From Amycolatopsis sp. A133 (lineage in GTDB: Bacteria > Actinomycetota > Actinomycetes > Mycobacteriales > Pseudonocardiaceae): a stretch of DNA of 64,000 nt. The stretch is from assembly GCF_031082405.1 (NCBI RefSeq), contig NZ_JAVHJU010000004.1:710092-774091 (forward strand), written 5' to 3'. Each line of letters begins with the position of its first letter. The stretch's first letter is position 1. Below the pieces are notes generated by a model, which worked only from the letters and a program-made list of their open reading frames with translations, had not been told where the DNA came from and made no database searches. The translations under genes and the position numbers were made by a program. Below are positions 42,916-51,722 of this stretch, piece after piece.

Positions 42916-43527
42916 ATGGCAGAGCGGCGTTACGACTCACTGCGCCGGCTGGAACAGGCGCAACGCACCCGGGCGGACATCGCCGAAGCGGCCCGACGGC
43001 TGTTCGTCTCCCAGGGCTGGGCGGCGACCACGGTGCGGGACGTGGCGCGCGAAGCCGGGGTCTCGGTGCCGACCGTGTACGCGGCCTACCAGAACAAGAC
43101 CGGCCTGGTCCGGGCGCTGGCCGACGCGGCGGACCTGACCGCCGACCTCCCGCGCCTGCTCGACGAACTGGAGGCCGCCGCGGCGCCCGAGGGCCAGCTG
43201 GCGGCCATGGCCGCCTTCGACCGGCGGCTGTTCGAGCGCGCGGGCGACCTCATCGCCCTGGTCCGCGAAGCGGGCCGCACCGAACCCGAACTGGCGGACC
43301 TCTACCGCGCGGCCCGGAAGACGGCCGACGGGACGCGCGTCCAGGTGTTCACGTCCTGGCCGGAGGGGACACTGCGGCCGGACGTCCCGACCGCGGTCGA
43401 CGTCTACGCCGGCCTGTGCAACGTCGACGTCTACACCACGTTCACCGTCGAGCGCGGCTGGTCGCCCGGGCGGGTCGAGCGCTGGTGGGCCGGGGTGCTG
43501 GCCCGGGAACTGCTGAGCGAGCCGTAA
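42916..43527 (+). CDS. TetR-family regulator
   Basis: A 203-residue TetR protein. The HTH at about 15-60 includes RADIAEAARRLFVSQGWAAT, then VRDVAREAGVSVPTVYAAY. The C-terminal domain has no recognised ligand signature. The palindrome at 42884-42900 overlaps its own promoter and lies between it and the membrane-protein gene, so it probably represses both. An AACGAAAGG site precedes the ATG. Confidence 0.93.
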   Translation: MAERRYDSLRRLEQAQRTRADIAEAARRLFVSQGWAATTVRDVAREAGVSVPTVYAAYQNKTGLVRALADAADLTADLPRLLDELEAAAAPEGQLAAMAAFDRRLFERAGDLIALVREAGRTEPELADLYRAARKTADGTRVQVFTSWPEGTLRPDVPTAVDVYAGLCNVDVYTTFTVERGWSPGRVERWWAGVLARELLSEP

Positions 43528-43545
43528 ACCGGTCTCCCGACGCCG

Positions 43546-44082
43546 TCACAGCTTCCCGCCCGCCACCGGCGGCATGTCCGGGGCGTCCTCGACCTCCGTG
43601 CCCGCCTCGCGGAACAGGTGGTTCTCGACCTCGAACAGGTTGCCGCCCGCCCGCTCGACCACGGTGAGCAGCGTGGACATCTGCGCCACCTCCTCGACCT
43701 GTTCCTTGAGGAACCAGTGCACGAACTGCTCGCCGAGGTAATCCTCTTCGACCCGCGCGGCCTTCGCCATCGCCTCGATGTCGGCCGTGACCGCGCGTTC
43801 CTGCGTCAAGGCCAGCTCGATGGCTTCGTGGACGCTCGAAAAGTCGTTCCGCACGTCGCCGGTGCCGGGGATCGCCACCGGCTCGTCGCGGTCGAGCAGG
43901 TAGCGCACCATCGCCAGCGCGTGGTTGCGCTCCTCGATCGCCTGCCGGTAGAAGCGCTTGGCCAGCCGCGGCAGGTCACGGGCGTCGAACCAGACGGCCA
44001 GGGCGGTGTACTGCTGGGCGGCGGTGAACTCGTGGCGGATCTGCGTCTGCAGCAGCTCGGCGAACTTCCGGGTTTTGGCCAT
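43546..44082 (-). CDS. Ferritin (BfrB/Ftn type)
   Basis: A 178-residue non-heme ferritin. The four-helix bundle carries the ferroxidase ligands: Glu in RHEFTAAQQYTALA near 18, EERNHALAM with Glu and His near 52-56, Glu near 95-98, and Glu in EQVEEVAQM near 130. It stores iron as a 24-mer in the cytoplasm. The protein resembles mycobacterial BfrB, including a C-terminal extension after the fourth helix. It is divergent from an SDR gene and tail to tail with a TetR gene. Confidence 0.94.
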   Translation of the reverse strand: MAKTRKFAELLQTQIRHEFTAAQQYTALAVWFDARDLPRLAKRFYRQAIEERNHALAMVRYLLDRDEPVAIPGTGDVRNDFSSVHEAIELALTQERAVTADIEAMAKAARVEEDYLGEQFVHWFLKEQVEEVAQMSTLLTVVERAGGNLFEVENHLFREAGTEVEDAPDMPPVAGGKL

Positions 44083-44130
44083 GTCCCACAACCTACGGCC
44101 GATCCGGGCGGCGCAGCTACGATCGGCCCG

Positions 44131-44889
44131 GTGACTCCCCTGCCCGACCTGTCCGGCACCACCGCCTGCGTCACCGGCGCTTCCGGCGGGATCGGCCGTG
44201 GCATCGCGCTCCGGTTCGCCGAGGCGGGCGCGGCCGTCGCCGTGCACCACCGCCGCCCCGGCACCGCCGACGACGTCGTCGGCGCGATCGAAGCCGCCGG
44301 CGGGCGGGCTCGCGCGTTCGCCGCCGAACTCACCGACGACCAGGCCTGCCACACCCTGCTCGACGCGGTCGCGGACTGGGGCGGCCGGCTCGACGCGCTG
44401 GTGAACAACGCCGGGATCCAGCCGGTCGAAGCCCTCGACGGGCTGACGGCGCAGCGCTGGCGGGCCATGCTGGACGCGACCCTGACGAGCGCGTTCTCCT
44501 GCACCCAGGCCGCGGCCCGGCTGATGGGCGAGGGCGGCAGCATCACGCACATCGCGTCGATCGAGGCCCGCCAGCCGGCGCACGGGCACGTCCACTACAG
44601 CGCGGCCAAGGCGGCACTGGTGATGCACGCCCGCGGCGCCGCGCTGGAGTACGGCCCGCGCGGGATCCGCGTCAACACGGTGTCCCCCGGGCTGATTTCG
44701 CGACCGGGCTTGGCGCAGGACTGGCCGGAGGGCATCGAGCGGTGGCAGCGCGCGGCCCCGCTGGGCCGGCTCGGAACACCCGCCGACGTGGGTAACGCGT
44801 GCGTGTTCCTGGCGTCCCCGCTGGCATCCTGGATCACCGCCCACGACCTGGTCGTCGACGGCGGCGTCACGGCGCACCCGACCTGGTGA
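44131..44889 (+). CDS. Short-chain dehydrogenase/reductase
   Basis: A 252-residue classical SDR starting at GTG 44131. It has the cofactor motif VTGASGGIGRGIAL near 14-25, the NNAG motif (VNNAGIQPVEALD) near 90, and the catalytic Tyr/Lys in HYSAAKAALVMHA near 155-160, with Ser in THIASIEARQ. The C-terminal NTVSPGLISRPG is the usual PG motif. It should reduce or oxidise an alcohol/ketone pair with NAD(P)(H). Its stop overlaps a 28-codon open frame of doubtful reality. The substrate is unknown. Confidence 0.9.
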   Translation: MTPLPDLSGTTACVTGASGGIGRGIALRFAEAGAAVAVHHRRPGTADDVVGAIEAAGGRARAFAAELTDDQACHTLLDAVADWGGRLDALVNNAGIQPVEALDGLTAQRWRAMLDATLTSAFSCTQAAARLMGEGGSITHIASIEARQPAHGHVHYSAAKAALVMHARGAALEYGPRGIRVNTVSPGLISRPGLAQDWPEGIERWQRAAPLGRLGTPADVGNACVFLASPLASWITAHDLVVDGGVTAHPTW

Positions 44890-45038
44890 TCCCCTGCGGG
44901 TCGAATCCGCCGGAAATCGGCCGCACCGTCGTCGACCGGGCCGTCGACCGGGCACTGCGCGAAACGCGCTGAACGCAGATCGCCCAGCTCCCGGCGGTCC
45001 GAACCGGTGCCGGTGACCATCCCCCAGCCCTGCTAGAC

Positions 45039-45052
45039 TGAAACGTGTTCTA
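45039..45052. promoter_or_regulatory. KstR-type operator upstream of the thioesterase gene
   Basis: TGAAACGTGTTCTA fits the KstR consensus TnnAACnnGTTnnA exactly. It lies 23-36 bp upstream of the ATG at 45075, overlapping a possible -10 (TAGACT at 45034). Confidence 0.6.
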
Positions 45053-45074
45053 GTTCCGCGCCCCGGGGAGCACG

Positions 45075-45704
45075 ATGTCCGACAATCCCTTCCCCGTCGT
45101 CGACGGCGTGCCACCCGGGCGGGCCCTGCTCGGCTCCCGGATCCGCGAGCTGATCGAGGCCTCCGTCTGCGTGCGCGACGACGAAGCCGGCCTCGCCGCC
45201 GCGGCGCGACAGATCGAAGACGTCACCGCGGCCCTGCGTGCCGCCGGCAGTGCGAAGCCGTTGCTGCTCGCCGCCCTCGAAGGTGGGGGGCACCTCAGCA
45301 TCAACAACCCCCTCGAAGGACCCGGGAACCCGCTCGCGCCGCCGCTGTCGTGGGTTCACGTGGGACCGGAGTCGGTGTGCGCCGACGTCCTGCTCGGCGC
45401 CGCGCACGAAGGGCCGCCCGGGCGGGTGCACGGCGGCTGGGTCGCCGCCGTGCTGGACCACGTGCTCGGCCGCGCCACCGCCGCCGCCGGCTTTCCCGGG
45501 ATGACCGCCTCCCTGACGGTCGACTACCACCACGGGACGCCGTACGCGGTGCCGCTCACCGCCGTGGGCCGGCTCGTGCGCCGCGACGGGCGGAAGCTCC
45601 ACGCCAGCGGGGAACTCAAAGCCGGCGACGTCGTCTGCGCGAGCGCGACCGCGATCCTCGTCCACTTCAGCGCCGACCGGTTCCCCGTGAACACCCCGGA
45701 CTAG
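45075..45704 (+). CDS. PaaI-family (hot-dog) acyl-CoA thioesterase
   Basis: A 209-residue protein. An N-terminal helical part of about 85 residues precedes a hot-dog thioesterase domain. The catalytic-helix motif is GRVHGGWVAAVLDHVLG near 120-135, with the HGG turn usual for PaaI enzymes; MTASLTVDYHHGTPYAVPL follows. It should hydrolyse acyl-CoA esters. A KstR-type operator in the promoter suggests that it belongs to the steroid-catabolism regulon, although no other steroid gene is in view. It overlaps the MHYT gene tail to tail by four bases. Confidence 0.87.
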   Translation: MSDNPFPVVDGVPPGRALLGSRIRELIEASVCVRDDEAGLAAAARQIEDVTAALRAAGSAKPLLLAALEGGGHLSINNPLEGPGNPLAPPLSWVHVGPESVCADVLLGAAHEGPPGRVHGGWVAAVLDHVLGRATAAAGFPGMTASLTVDYHHGTPYAVPLTAVGRLVRRDGRKLHASGELKAGDVVCASATAILVHFSADRFPVNTPD

Positions 45705-46465
45705 GGCACCAGCGTCGTGTGCCGGGGCGCCTCCGAACTCGACGTCGCCATCAGGACCGCGCAGATCGGGACCGCCATCGCCAGCGCCGCCAGCACGAAC
45801 ACCGGGAACAGGAACGAGAACACCTCGGTGCCGGCCGGGTCGGGCGCCGCCGGGTTCAGGTGCAGGCGCACCGCCGCCATGCCCGTGTAGTGCATGCCCG
45901 TCACCGCCGCGCCCATCACCAGGCCCGCCACCAGCCGGGGCAGGAGCTTGTCCAGCCCGACCGTGAACCACAGCGCCGCCGTGGCCGCGACGACGGCGAT
46001 CACCACCGAGAGCACCACCAGCGCCGGGTCGTAGCCGATCGTGCCCTTGACCTGCACCGCCCACATCCCCGTGTAGTGCATGACGGCCACCGCGAGCCCG
46101 GTCAGCAGGCCGCCGAGCAGCAGCCTCTTCCACGCGAACCGGTTGCGGACGCCGAACACCAGCAGCCCGCAGAACACCGCCACCACCGACAGGATCGCCG
46201 ACAGCGCCGTGCGCACGATGTCGTACCGCACCGGCAGCCCGGGCGTCGAGAACCCGAGCATCGCGATGAAGTGCATGACCCAGATGCCGACCCCGCCGAT
46301 CGACACCGCCGCGAGCACGAGCCAGGTCAGCCGGGTCCGCGGGTGGTCGGTGGACCGCGCCTGCAGCGTGCAGGCGAGGCCGAGGGCGCAGCCCACCACC
46401 GACGTGAGGTAGGCGAGCACGACGAGCCAGTTGCCCATCGCGAAGTCTTCGTGGTCCATGGGCAT
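45701..46465 (-). CDS. MHYT-domain integral membrane protein
   Basis: A 254-residue seven-helix membrane protein. It carries the three diagnostic motifs MHFIAM, MHYTGM and MHYTGM, thought to bind copper and sense O2, CO or NO. Unlike many relatives it has no GGDEF, EAL or kinase domain attached, so it is a stand-alone sensor. AGGAG lies eight nucleotides before the ATG at 46465. It lies 13 bp downstream of cvnD and is probably the last gene of the conservon transcript, which suggests a redox or gas-sensing input to the conservon; that is an inference. Confidence 0.9.
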   Translation of the reverse strand: MPMDHEDFAMGNWLVVLAYLTSVVGCALGLACTLQARSTDHPRTRLTWLVLAAVSIGGVGIWVMHFIAMLGFSTPGLPVRYDIVRTALSAILSVVAVFCGLLVFGVRNRFAWKRLLLGGLLTGLAVAVMHYTGMWAVQVKGTIGYDPALVVLSVVIAVVAATAALWFTVGLDKLLPRLVAGLVMGAAVTGMHYTGMAAVRLHLNPAAPDPAGTEVFSFLFPVFVLAALAMAVPICAVLMATSSSEAPRHTTLVP

Positions 46466-46478
46466 TTTCCGGGCTCCT

Positions 46479-47093
46479 TCAGGTGTTCCGTGGTCGGGGG
46501 GCGTGGTGCTCGGCGAGCGCGTGCTCGGCCGCGGCGATGAGGGTCTGCTTCGTCGACTCCGGCGAACGCGCGTCGCAGGTGACGACCTCCACCGCCGCCG
46601 GGATCTTGAGGGCTTCGCGCACCTGCTCGGGCCCGTGCTGGCGGGTGTCCTGGAACTGGTTGATGGCCACCAGGAACGGCAGCCCGCGCGACTCGAAGAA
46701 GTCGATCGAGGCGAAGGAGTCCGCCAGCCGGCGCGTGTCCACCAGGACGATCGCCGCCACCGCGCCGCAGACGAGGTCGTCCCACATGAACCAGAACCGG
46801 TGCTGGCCCGGCGTGCCGAAGACGTAGAGCACCAGGTCGTCGGCGAGGGTGAGCCGGCCGAAGTCCATCGCGACCGTGGTGGCGAACTTCCCCGGCACCG
46901 CTTCGGCCCGGTCGACGCCGACGCCCGCGGACGTCATGAGGGCTTCGGTCCGCAGCGGGTCGATTTCCGAAACGGCACCGACGAACGTCGTCTTGCCGGC
47001 CCCGAACCCGCCGGCCACGACGATCTTCGCCGAAGTGATCCGGCTTTTGCAGGCACCGCTGCCATAAGCACTGTCAGAGCGCACGTAGTCCAC
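46479..47093 (-). CDS. cvnD: Conservon protein CvnD (small GTPase-like)
   Basis: A 204-residue GTP-binding protein. The P-loop is VVAGGFGAGKTTFVGAVSEI near 25-40. The switch region holds TTVAMDFGRLTL, then LYVFGTPGQHRFWFMW, where GTPGQ stands for the DxxGQ motif. AINQFQ replaces the NKxD guanine motif, as is usual for CvnD. It should cycle on a membrane complex with CvnA, CvnB and CvnC. GTG 47093 overlaps the cvnC gene by 20 bp. Confidence 0.92.
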   Translation of the reverse strand: MDYVRSDSAYGSGACKSRITSAKIVVAGGFGAGKTTFVGAVSEIDPLRTEALMTSAGVGVDRAEAVPGKFATTVAMDFGRLTLADDLVLYVFGTPGQHRFWFMWDDLVCGAVAAIVLVDTRRLADSFASIDFFESRGLPFLVAINQFQDTRQHGPEQVREALKIPAAVEVVTCDARSPESTKQTLIAAAEHALAEHHAPRPRNT

Positions 47094-47451
47094 TGAGGAC
47101 CCTTTCGAGCAGGTCGTTCCGTTCGTCCCAGGAGGCGTCCGCGGTGAGCGTGTCGCGGATCGACACCTGGCCGGCGCTGAGCAGGTCGCCGATGAGCACC
47201 CTGGCCACGCCCAGCGGCACGCCCAGGTGGGCGGCGACCTCCGCGACCGACCGCTGGTGCAGGCACAGCTGCGTCACCACCGCCAGGGGGTTGGTCGGGC
47301 TGAAGGGCGCCGTGCGGCCCTCCGCCGTCGTCTCCACGAGGGCCTCCACCGCCAGGTCGACCGTCGGCCGGGTGCGACCGGCGGTCCACGCGTAGGGGCG
47401 GGCCAGCGACGCCGCGTGCCGCCCGCCTTCGCGTCGCCGGCCTTCGGTCAC
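47074..47451 (-). CDS. cvnC: Conservon protein CvnC (DUF742)
   Basis: A 125-residue protein of the DUF742 family. Family features are the N-terminal [15 protein letters not shown], a helix-turn-helix-like core ([20 protein letters not shown]) and the C-terminal [14 protein letters not shown]. The GTG start overlaps the cvnB stop (GTGA). It forms part of the conservon GTPase complex. Its molecular role is not established for the family. Confidence 0.9.
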   Translation of the reverse strand: MTEGRRREGGRHAASLARPYAWTAGRTRPTVDLAVEALVETTAEGRTAPFSPTNPLAVVTQLCLHQRSVAEVAAHLGVPLGVARVLIGDLLSAGQVSIRDTLTADASWDERNDLLERVLSGLRAL

Positions 47452-47882
47452 CGGGCCGCCCCCGGGGAGGCCGCGGGCCGAGCCGGCGTTTCGACCACCT
47501 TCCCGACCCGGTCCACCAGCAACGTCATCTCGTAGCCCACCAGCCCGATGTCGCAGCCCGGGTTGGCCAGCACCACCAGGTTCGAGCCGTCGCCGACGTT
47601 CATCAGCAGCAGGAAGCCCTGCTCCATCTCGATCACCGACTGCACCACCCGGCCCGCGGTGAACAGGTCGGCGGTGCCGAGCGCGAGGCTGGACAGGCCG
47701 GACGCGATCGCCGAGAGCTGGTCGGCGCGGTCGCGGGGCAGGGCTTCGTCGGCCGCCACGAGCAGCCCGTCCGCCGAGACGAGCGCGGCGTGCGCGACAC
47801 CGGGGACCTCCTGGGTGAACGCCGACACCAGCCAGTTCCGGGACCCTTCGGCCACTTGTGTTCCTCCCTGCCGGGTGCTCAT
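47448..47882 (-). CDS. cvnB: Conservon protein CvnB (roadblock/LC7 domain)
   Basis: A 144-residue roadblock/LC7 protein. The core begins [20 protein letters not shown] and continues [10 protein letters not shown], with [20 protein letters not shown] in the second half. Such proteins act as GTPase-activating or scaffold partners. Its ATG overlaps the cvnA stop in TGATG. The C-terminus is rich in alanine and proline. Confidence 0.92.
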   Translation of the reverse strand: MSTRQGGTQVAEGSRNWLVSAFTQEVPGVAHAALVSADGLLVAADEALPRDRADQLSAIASGLSSLALGTADLFTAGRVVQSVIEMEQGFLLLMNVGDGSNLVVLANPGCDIGLVGYEMTLLVDRVGKVVETPARPAASPGAAR

Positions 47883-50113
47883 CACTGCTCCGCCTCCGGT
47901 TCGCCCGCGACCCGGTGGCGGGCCGCGCGCATGCCGCTGTAGTGCCGGGAAAGGTTGTTCCGCACCGCGGCCGGGTCGCGGAAGGACGAGTCCGCGGGCT
48001 GCGGCGGACGCGGGGCGACCGAGCCCGGCGCGAACTGGGCGCCGGGCTGCCGGGCCGGCAGCCCGGAGCCGGTGAACTCGACGCCGTCGAGGGTGCCGAC
48101 CGCGGCTTCCGCGGCCTCGCGGACCTCGTCGGCCGGGGTCGCCCACGCGCCGGGCCGGGCCGGGGTCGCCGGGGCCTCGGCGAACCAGTGCGACAGCATC
48201 TGGTCGAAGATCGGCGTCGGCGGGTCCGCCACGGCCGCGGGCGGCGGTTCTTCGGCGGGCCACCGGGGTTCGAGCTCGTGCCGGGCGGTGCCGTCGACCG
48301 GCGCCGACCGGGCCGGCGGGATGGCCCGTGGCGGCAGGTCGACCAGGATCAGCACGCCCGGGACGTGCACGCTGGCGGTGATGCCGGCGCTCGCGGTCCG
48401 CGTGGTCGTGGGCCGCAGCCGCACGGTGATCCCGTGCGACGCGGCGAGCCTGCTCACCACGAACAGGCCCATCCGGCGGGTGGTTTCCGGGCTCACCGCG
48501 GCTCCGGCGGCCAGCCGGGCGTTCGCCGCTCCGAGGTCTTCACGGGTCATGCCGAGCCCGACGTCGACGACCTCGATCAGCAGGCCGCCGTCGAAGCCCC
48601 GGTCGGCGGTGAGCACGACCTGCTCCTCCGGCGGCGACGACCGGATGGCGTTCTCCAGCAGCTCGGCGAGGATGTGCACGACGTCCGCCGCGGCTTCGGG
48701 CTGCACCGACCCGCGCGGGGCGTTGCCGAGCGTGACGCGCTGGTAGTCCTTGACCTCCGACGTCGCCGCCCGCAGCAGCTCGACCGTCGCGACCGGCCCG
48801 GCGTCCCGCCGCACCGGCTTGCCGCCCGCGAGGACCTGCAGGTTTTCGCCGTTGCGCCGCAGCCGGGTGGCGATGTGGTCGATCTGGAACAGCTCGGCCA
48901 GCCGCTGGGGGTCCTGCTCGTCGGCTTCGAGGTCCTCGATCACCGACAGCTGCAGCTCCACCAGCGACTGGCTGCGCCGGGACAGCGTCATGAACATCTC
49001 GCTGACCTGGATCCGCATCTCGGCCTGCTCACCGACGGCCAGGCGCACCGCCTGCCGGTGCATGTCGTCGAAGGCCCGGGCGAGCTGCCCGATCTCCTCC
49101 TCGGAGTCGACCGGCAGCGGCGCGGTCGCCCGCCAGTCGACGTCCTCGCCCTCGCGGATGCGTTCGATCGTGTCGGGCAGGCGGCGGCGCGCGGTGTCGA
49201 GCGCGGCCGTGTGCAGCCGCCGGATCGGGGCGACCACCGACCGGGCCACGGCCAGCGCGATGGCCAGGGCACCGAGGAGGGACGCGAGCACCAGCGCCGC
49301 GTCGCGCAGCGCGTCGGACCGCGCGGCGTTGGTCTGCACGCCGACCGCGTCCGAAAGCGTTTTCACCTGCTCGGCGAGGATGGTGCCGAGCATCGTGCGC
49401 TTCACCTCGGGGCCTCCGGCGCCGGTACTGGTCGCCGCCGCGAACCGGGCGGCCGCCGCGCCGGCGGGCAGTGCGCGCCGGAGTTGTCCGGTGAGCACGG
49501 TTTCCTCGGCCGCGGCGCGCCCGGCGGCTGCGACCGAAGTCCCTTCCGTCCGGCCGGCCAGCGCTTCTTGATCGGCGAGACTGGTCCTCAGCTGCACCAA
49601 CGATTCGACGCCGGCGGCCGCGGCGCCGAGAGCACCATTTCCGGCCTGCTCCACGACACCCGAGATCACTTCGCTGAGCGCGACCGTGAAGTCGTGGTAA
49701 GCGACGGTTTTCCCGGCGGGTGAGCCGGTCTGCTGCCGCAGGTCGGCCAATTTGGCCAGCTGATCTTCCAATGATCGCGACAGCTGCGGGTTGAGCTGGG
49801 AAAATGCGGCGTCGCGGCGGACGACGGCGGCTTTCTCGTCGACCGCGGCGGTCTGGGCGGCCCCGCCGTCGTGGATCATCTCGTCGTCGACCAGCCCGGC
49901 GAGTTCGGAAATCCCTTGCACGACCGGCATTTGGTCGCGGACGGCGCTGAGCCCGCCCGCACGGGCGAGCTCGGCCTGCACCCGGCCGCCGGCCAGCAGC
50001 AGGGCGACCAGGACGGGCAGCAACAGCACAACGGAGATCTTGGTGCGCAACCGCCAGCTCCCGGGATTCCAGGAGGCGACGGAACGGCGGGACGAGGGTT
50101 CGTCTTCTTTCAT
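47882..50113 (-). CDS. cvnA: Conservon protein CvnA, membrane sensor histidine-kinase-like
   Basis: A 743-residue membrane protein. The first membrane helix is near 22-42 ([18 protein letters not shown]), followed by a nitrate/nitrite-sensor-like extracytoplasmic helical region (about 43-265). A second membrane helix lies near 266-290 ([19 protein letters not shown]), then a HAMP region. The kinase-like helical region contains [20 protein letters not shown], and the HATPase domain (about 470-600) contains [15 protein letters not shown] and [10 protein letters not shown]. The proline-rich tail after 600 is unstructured. It is the sensor that leads the cvnABCD operon. A gene-free 314-bp region precedes it. 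Confidence 0.93.
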   Translation of the reverse strand: MKEDEPSSRRSVASWNPGSWRLRTKISVVLLLPVLVALLLAGGRVQAELARAGGLSAVRDQMPVVQGISELAGLVDDEMIHDGGAAQTAAVDEKAAVVRRDAAFSQLNPQLSRSLEDQLAKLADLRQQTGSPAGKTVAYHDFTVALSEVISGVVEQAGNGALGAAAAGVESLVQLRTSLADQEALAGRTEGTSVAAAGRAAAEETVLTGQLRRALPAGAAAARFAAATSTGAGGPEVKRTMLGTILAEQVKTLSDAVGVQTNAARSDALRDAALVLASLLGALAIALAVARSVVAPIRRLHTAALDTARRRLPDTIERIREGEDVDWRATAPLPVDSEEEIGQLARAFDDMHRQAVRLAVGEQAEMRIQVSEMFMTLSRRSQSLVELQLSVIEDLEADEQDPQRLAELFQIDHIATRLRRNGENLQVLAGGKPVRRDAGPVATVELLRAATSEVKDYQRVTLGNAPRGSVQPEAAADVVHILAELLENAIRSSPPEEQVVLTADRGFDGGLLIEVVDVGLGMTREDLGAANARLAAGAAVSPETTRRMGLFVVSRLAASHGITVRLRPTTTRTASAGITASVHVPGVLILVDLPPRAIPPARSAPVDGTARHELEPRWPAEEPPPAAVADPPTPIFDQMLSHWFAEAPATPARPGAWATPADEVREAAEAAVGTLDGVEFTGSGLPARQPGAQFAPGSVAPRPPQPADSSFRDPAAVRNNLSRHYSGMRAARHRVAGEPEAEQ

Positions 50114-50427
50114 CGGTGGCGTGGCTCGATTCGTACCGGTGGCCGAGAACGATTTACGGTTCCTTTTCCGCGTAATTCAGCCGGAGACATAACCTCGGCC
50201 AGTGCGGCGCTGTCAAGGAACACCGGTCGTTTCCCCCGTACGCACCAATGACACAGCGTGAACTGCCACCGCACGGCTTTTTACCCTTGCGGAGGGTGAA
50301 GGAAAGACGCCGGTACGGGTGGAATTCCGGGCCGGGTCCGTGAATTTCCGGCGGCGCCGGGAGGAGTGACCGCCCGTGTGCGGGCCCGGCGGCGCCGGTA
50401 ACCTCGGCCGGGAAAGGGGGCGTTCGA
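50114..50427. other. Intergenic region between cvnA and the ArsR-like gene
   Basis: This 314-bp stretch holds the divergent promoters of the conservon and the ArsR-like gene. It is less GC-rich near cvnA (ATTTACGG, CGTAATTCAG). A short hairpin with CCCG-TGTG-CGGG arms lies near 50377. No coding frame is supported, and no clear operator was found. Confidence 0.5.
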
Positions 50428-51387
50428 GTGTTGAAAATCCACTTCACGGAAGCGGACCTGGCGAAGGTGACCATCGCCGAGGACGCCGACCCGATGTGGG
50501 AGCTGCTGATGAGCAGCTACCGGATCCGGCGCCCGGAGGGTGAGCCGTTCTTCGGCCGCTGGCGGCGGGGATCACGCTCCGCGGTCCCGCAGTCCGGGCG
50601 GCTGTTGATGTCCGCCGTCCCGCCGTACGGGTACTGCCCGGACTTCCTCACCCCGGCGGGTGCCCGCACCATCGGCGAGGGCGTCTCGGCGGTGCTCGAG
50701 ACACCGGAGCGCACGCTGGCCGCGGACGTCGCCGAACTCGCGGCACAGGGCACCCACGTCCCGGCGTGGCTGCGCCGCATCGGCGACGGCGAGGCCCGCG
50801 AACTGCGGCGCCTCGGCGCGGCCCTGCACGACTACTACCGCCAGTGCGTCGCCCCGGACTGGACCGCGGTCCGGCGCGCGGTCGCCCGCGACCGCCACCG
50901 GCTGCAGGCAAATCTGGACCGCGGCGGGCCGCAGCTGCTGCTCTCGACGCTGCACCCGGAGGTCACGTGGAACCCGCCGGTGCTGCGGGTGCGCTTCCCG
51001 GTCGAGCAGGAGCTGCACCTCGACGGCCGCGGCCTGAGGCTGATCCCGGCGTTCTTCGCCCACGGCATGCCGACGACGTACAAGGACCCGGCCCGCCCAC
51101 CGGCGCTGGTGTATTCGATCAGCCACCCGAGGTTCGACAGCGACGCCGAGCCCGGCCCGTCACTGGCGGCGCTGCTCGGCCAGACGCGGGCCAGGGTGCT
51201 GGTGACGATCGCGACCACCCGCTGCAACACGAGCGAGCTGGCGGAGCTGACCGGAATTTCCCCGGCGACGGCGAGCCAGCACGCATCGGTCCTGCGGGCG
51301 AGCGGGCTGATCAGCAGCACCCGGGCGGGCAAGTCGCAGATCCACGAGATCACAACCCTGGGGCTGGGGATCATCCGGGCAAGCTGA
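50428..51387 (+). CDS. ArsR-family-like regulator with large N-terminal domain
   Basis: A 319-residue protein. The N-terminal 240 residues form a helical domain of unknown role (beginning LKIHFTEADLAKVTIAEDAD) seen in actinobacterial winged-helix regulators. The C-terminal 75 residues are a winged helix-turn-helix: LAELTGISPATASQHASVLR and a wing around ISSTRAGKSQIHEIT. GTG 50428 has GGAAAGGGGG eight nucleotides upstream; TTG 50431 is an alternative. No metal-binding cysteine motif is visible, so it is unlikely to be a metal sensor. Its target is unknown. Confidence 0.85.
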   Translation: MLKIHFTEADLAKVTIAEDADPMWELLMSSYRIRRPEGEPFFGRWRRGSRSAVPQSGRLLMSAVPPYGYCPDFLTPAGARTIGEGVSAVLETPERTLAADVAELAAQGTHVPAWLRRIGDGEARELRRLGAALHDYYRQCVAPDWTAVRRAVARDRHRLQANLDRGGPQLLLSTLHPEVTWNPPVLRVRFPVEQELHLDGRGLRLIPAFFAHGMPTTYKDPARPPALVYSISHPRFDSDAEPGPSLAALLGQTRARVLVTIATTRCNTSELAELTGISPATASQHASVLRASGLISSTRAGKSQIHEITTLGLGIIRAS

Positions 51388-51401
51388 CCGGCCCGCAGGA
51401 A

Positions 51402-51495
51402 CGCACCCAATGCGGCGTTCGGTGCGCCCAACGCACCCAATGCGGCGTTCGGTGCGTTGGGCGCACCCAACGCACCGAACGCCACATTGGGGCGC
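51402..51495. repeat. Palindromic intergenic repeat, CCCAATGTGGCGTT family, copy 2
   Basis: Two near-identical 26-bp units start at 51401 and 51431 (period 30 bp, core CCCAATGCGGCGTTCGGTG). An inverted unit ending GCCACATTGGGGCGC follows. The array is homologous to the one at 4301-4389 and follows the ArsR-like gene stop by 15 bp. It lies in the 335-bp gene-free region 51388-51722. Confidence 0.85.
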
Positions 51496-51541
51496 ATCTC
51501 CCCGAGCCGTCCGGTACCGCCCAGCAGCGCCGCCACTCGGT

Positions 51542-51557
51542 CTTGGTGCCAACCAAG
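51542..51557. promoter_or_regulatory. Short palindrome upstream of the leader peptide
   Basis: CTTGGT and ACCAAG flank GCCA in a perfect 6-bp-armed palindrome, about 14 bp upstream of a possible -10 (TAGCCT at 51571). Confidence 0.45.
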
Positions 51558-51582
51558 CCGGGGGTCGTGCTAGCCTGTCGCC

Positions 51583-51652
51583 GTGCTGCGTCCGAGCCTG
51601 TCCTTGCGACTCGTAACCCGGCGCGCCGGCTGAACCCAGGTCGCCGGCGCGC
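51583..51652 (+). promoter_or_regulatory. Possible leader peptide and attenuator hairpin before the ACT-like gene
   Basis: GTG 51583 opens a 16-codon frame, MLRPSLSLRLVTRRAG, ending at TGA 51633, with four leucine and four arginine codons. Its last codons form the left arm of a perfect 10-bp hairpin, GCGCGCCGGC (51621-51630) with GCCGGCGCGC (51643-51652). A possible -10, TAGCCT, lies seven nucleotides before the GTG, so the transcript may be leaderless. Overlap of a short frame with a hairpin is the layout of translation-controlled attenuators. No U-run follows, so this stays tentative. Confidence 0.4.
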
Positions 51653-51722
51653 TGCGTCGACGACCGCCCTTTTCCGGGACCTGGCCCCGATCTCATTCCC
51701 CCTTTCACCCGGGAGATCCGCC

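Noticed and set aside
44890..44920. tRNA T-arm-like segment (GCGG, then GTCGAAT, then CCGC)
   Set aside because: Only the T arm is visible. No anticodon arm, D arm or acceptor stem can be built around it, and the first T-loop base is wrong.
45350..46540. Long plus-strand frame over the thioesterase and MHYT genes
   Set aside because: It is a histidine- and arginine-rich shadow of the MHYT gene. The MHYT motifs on the minus strand are unambiguous.
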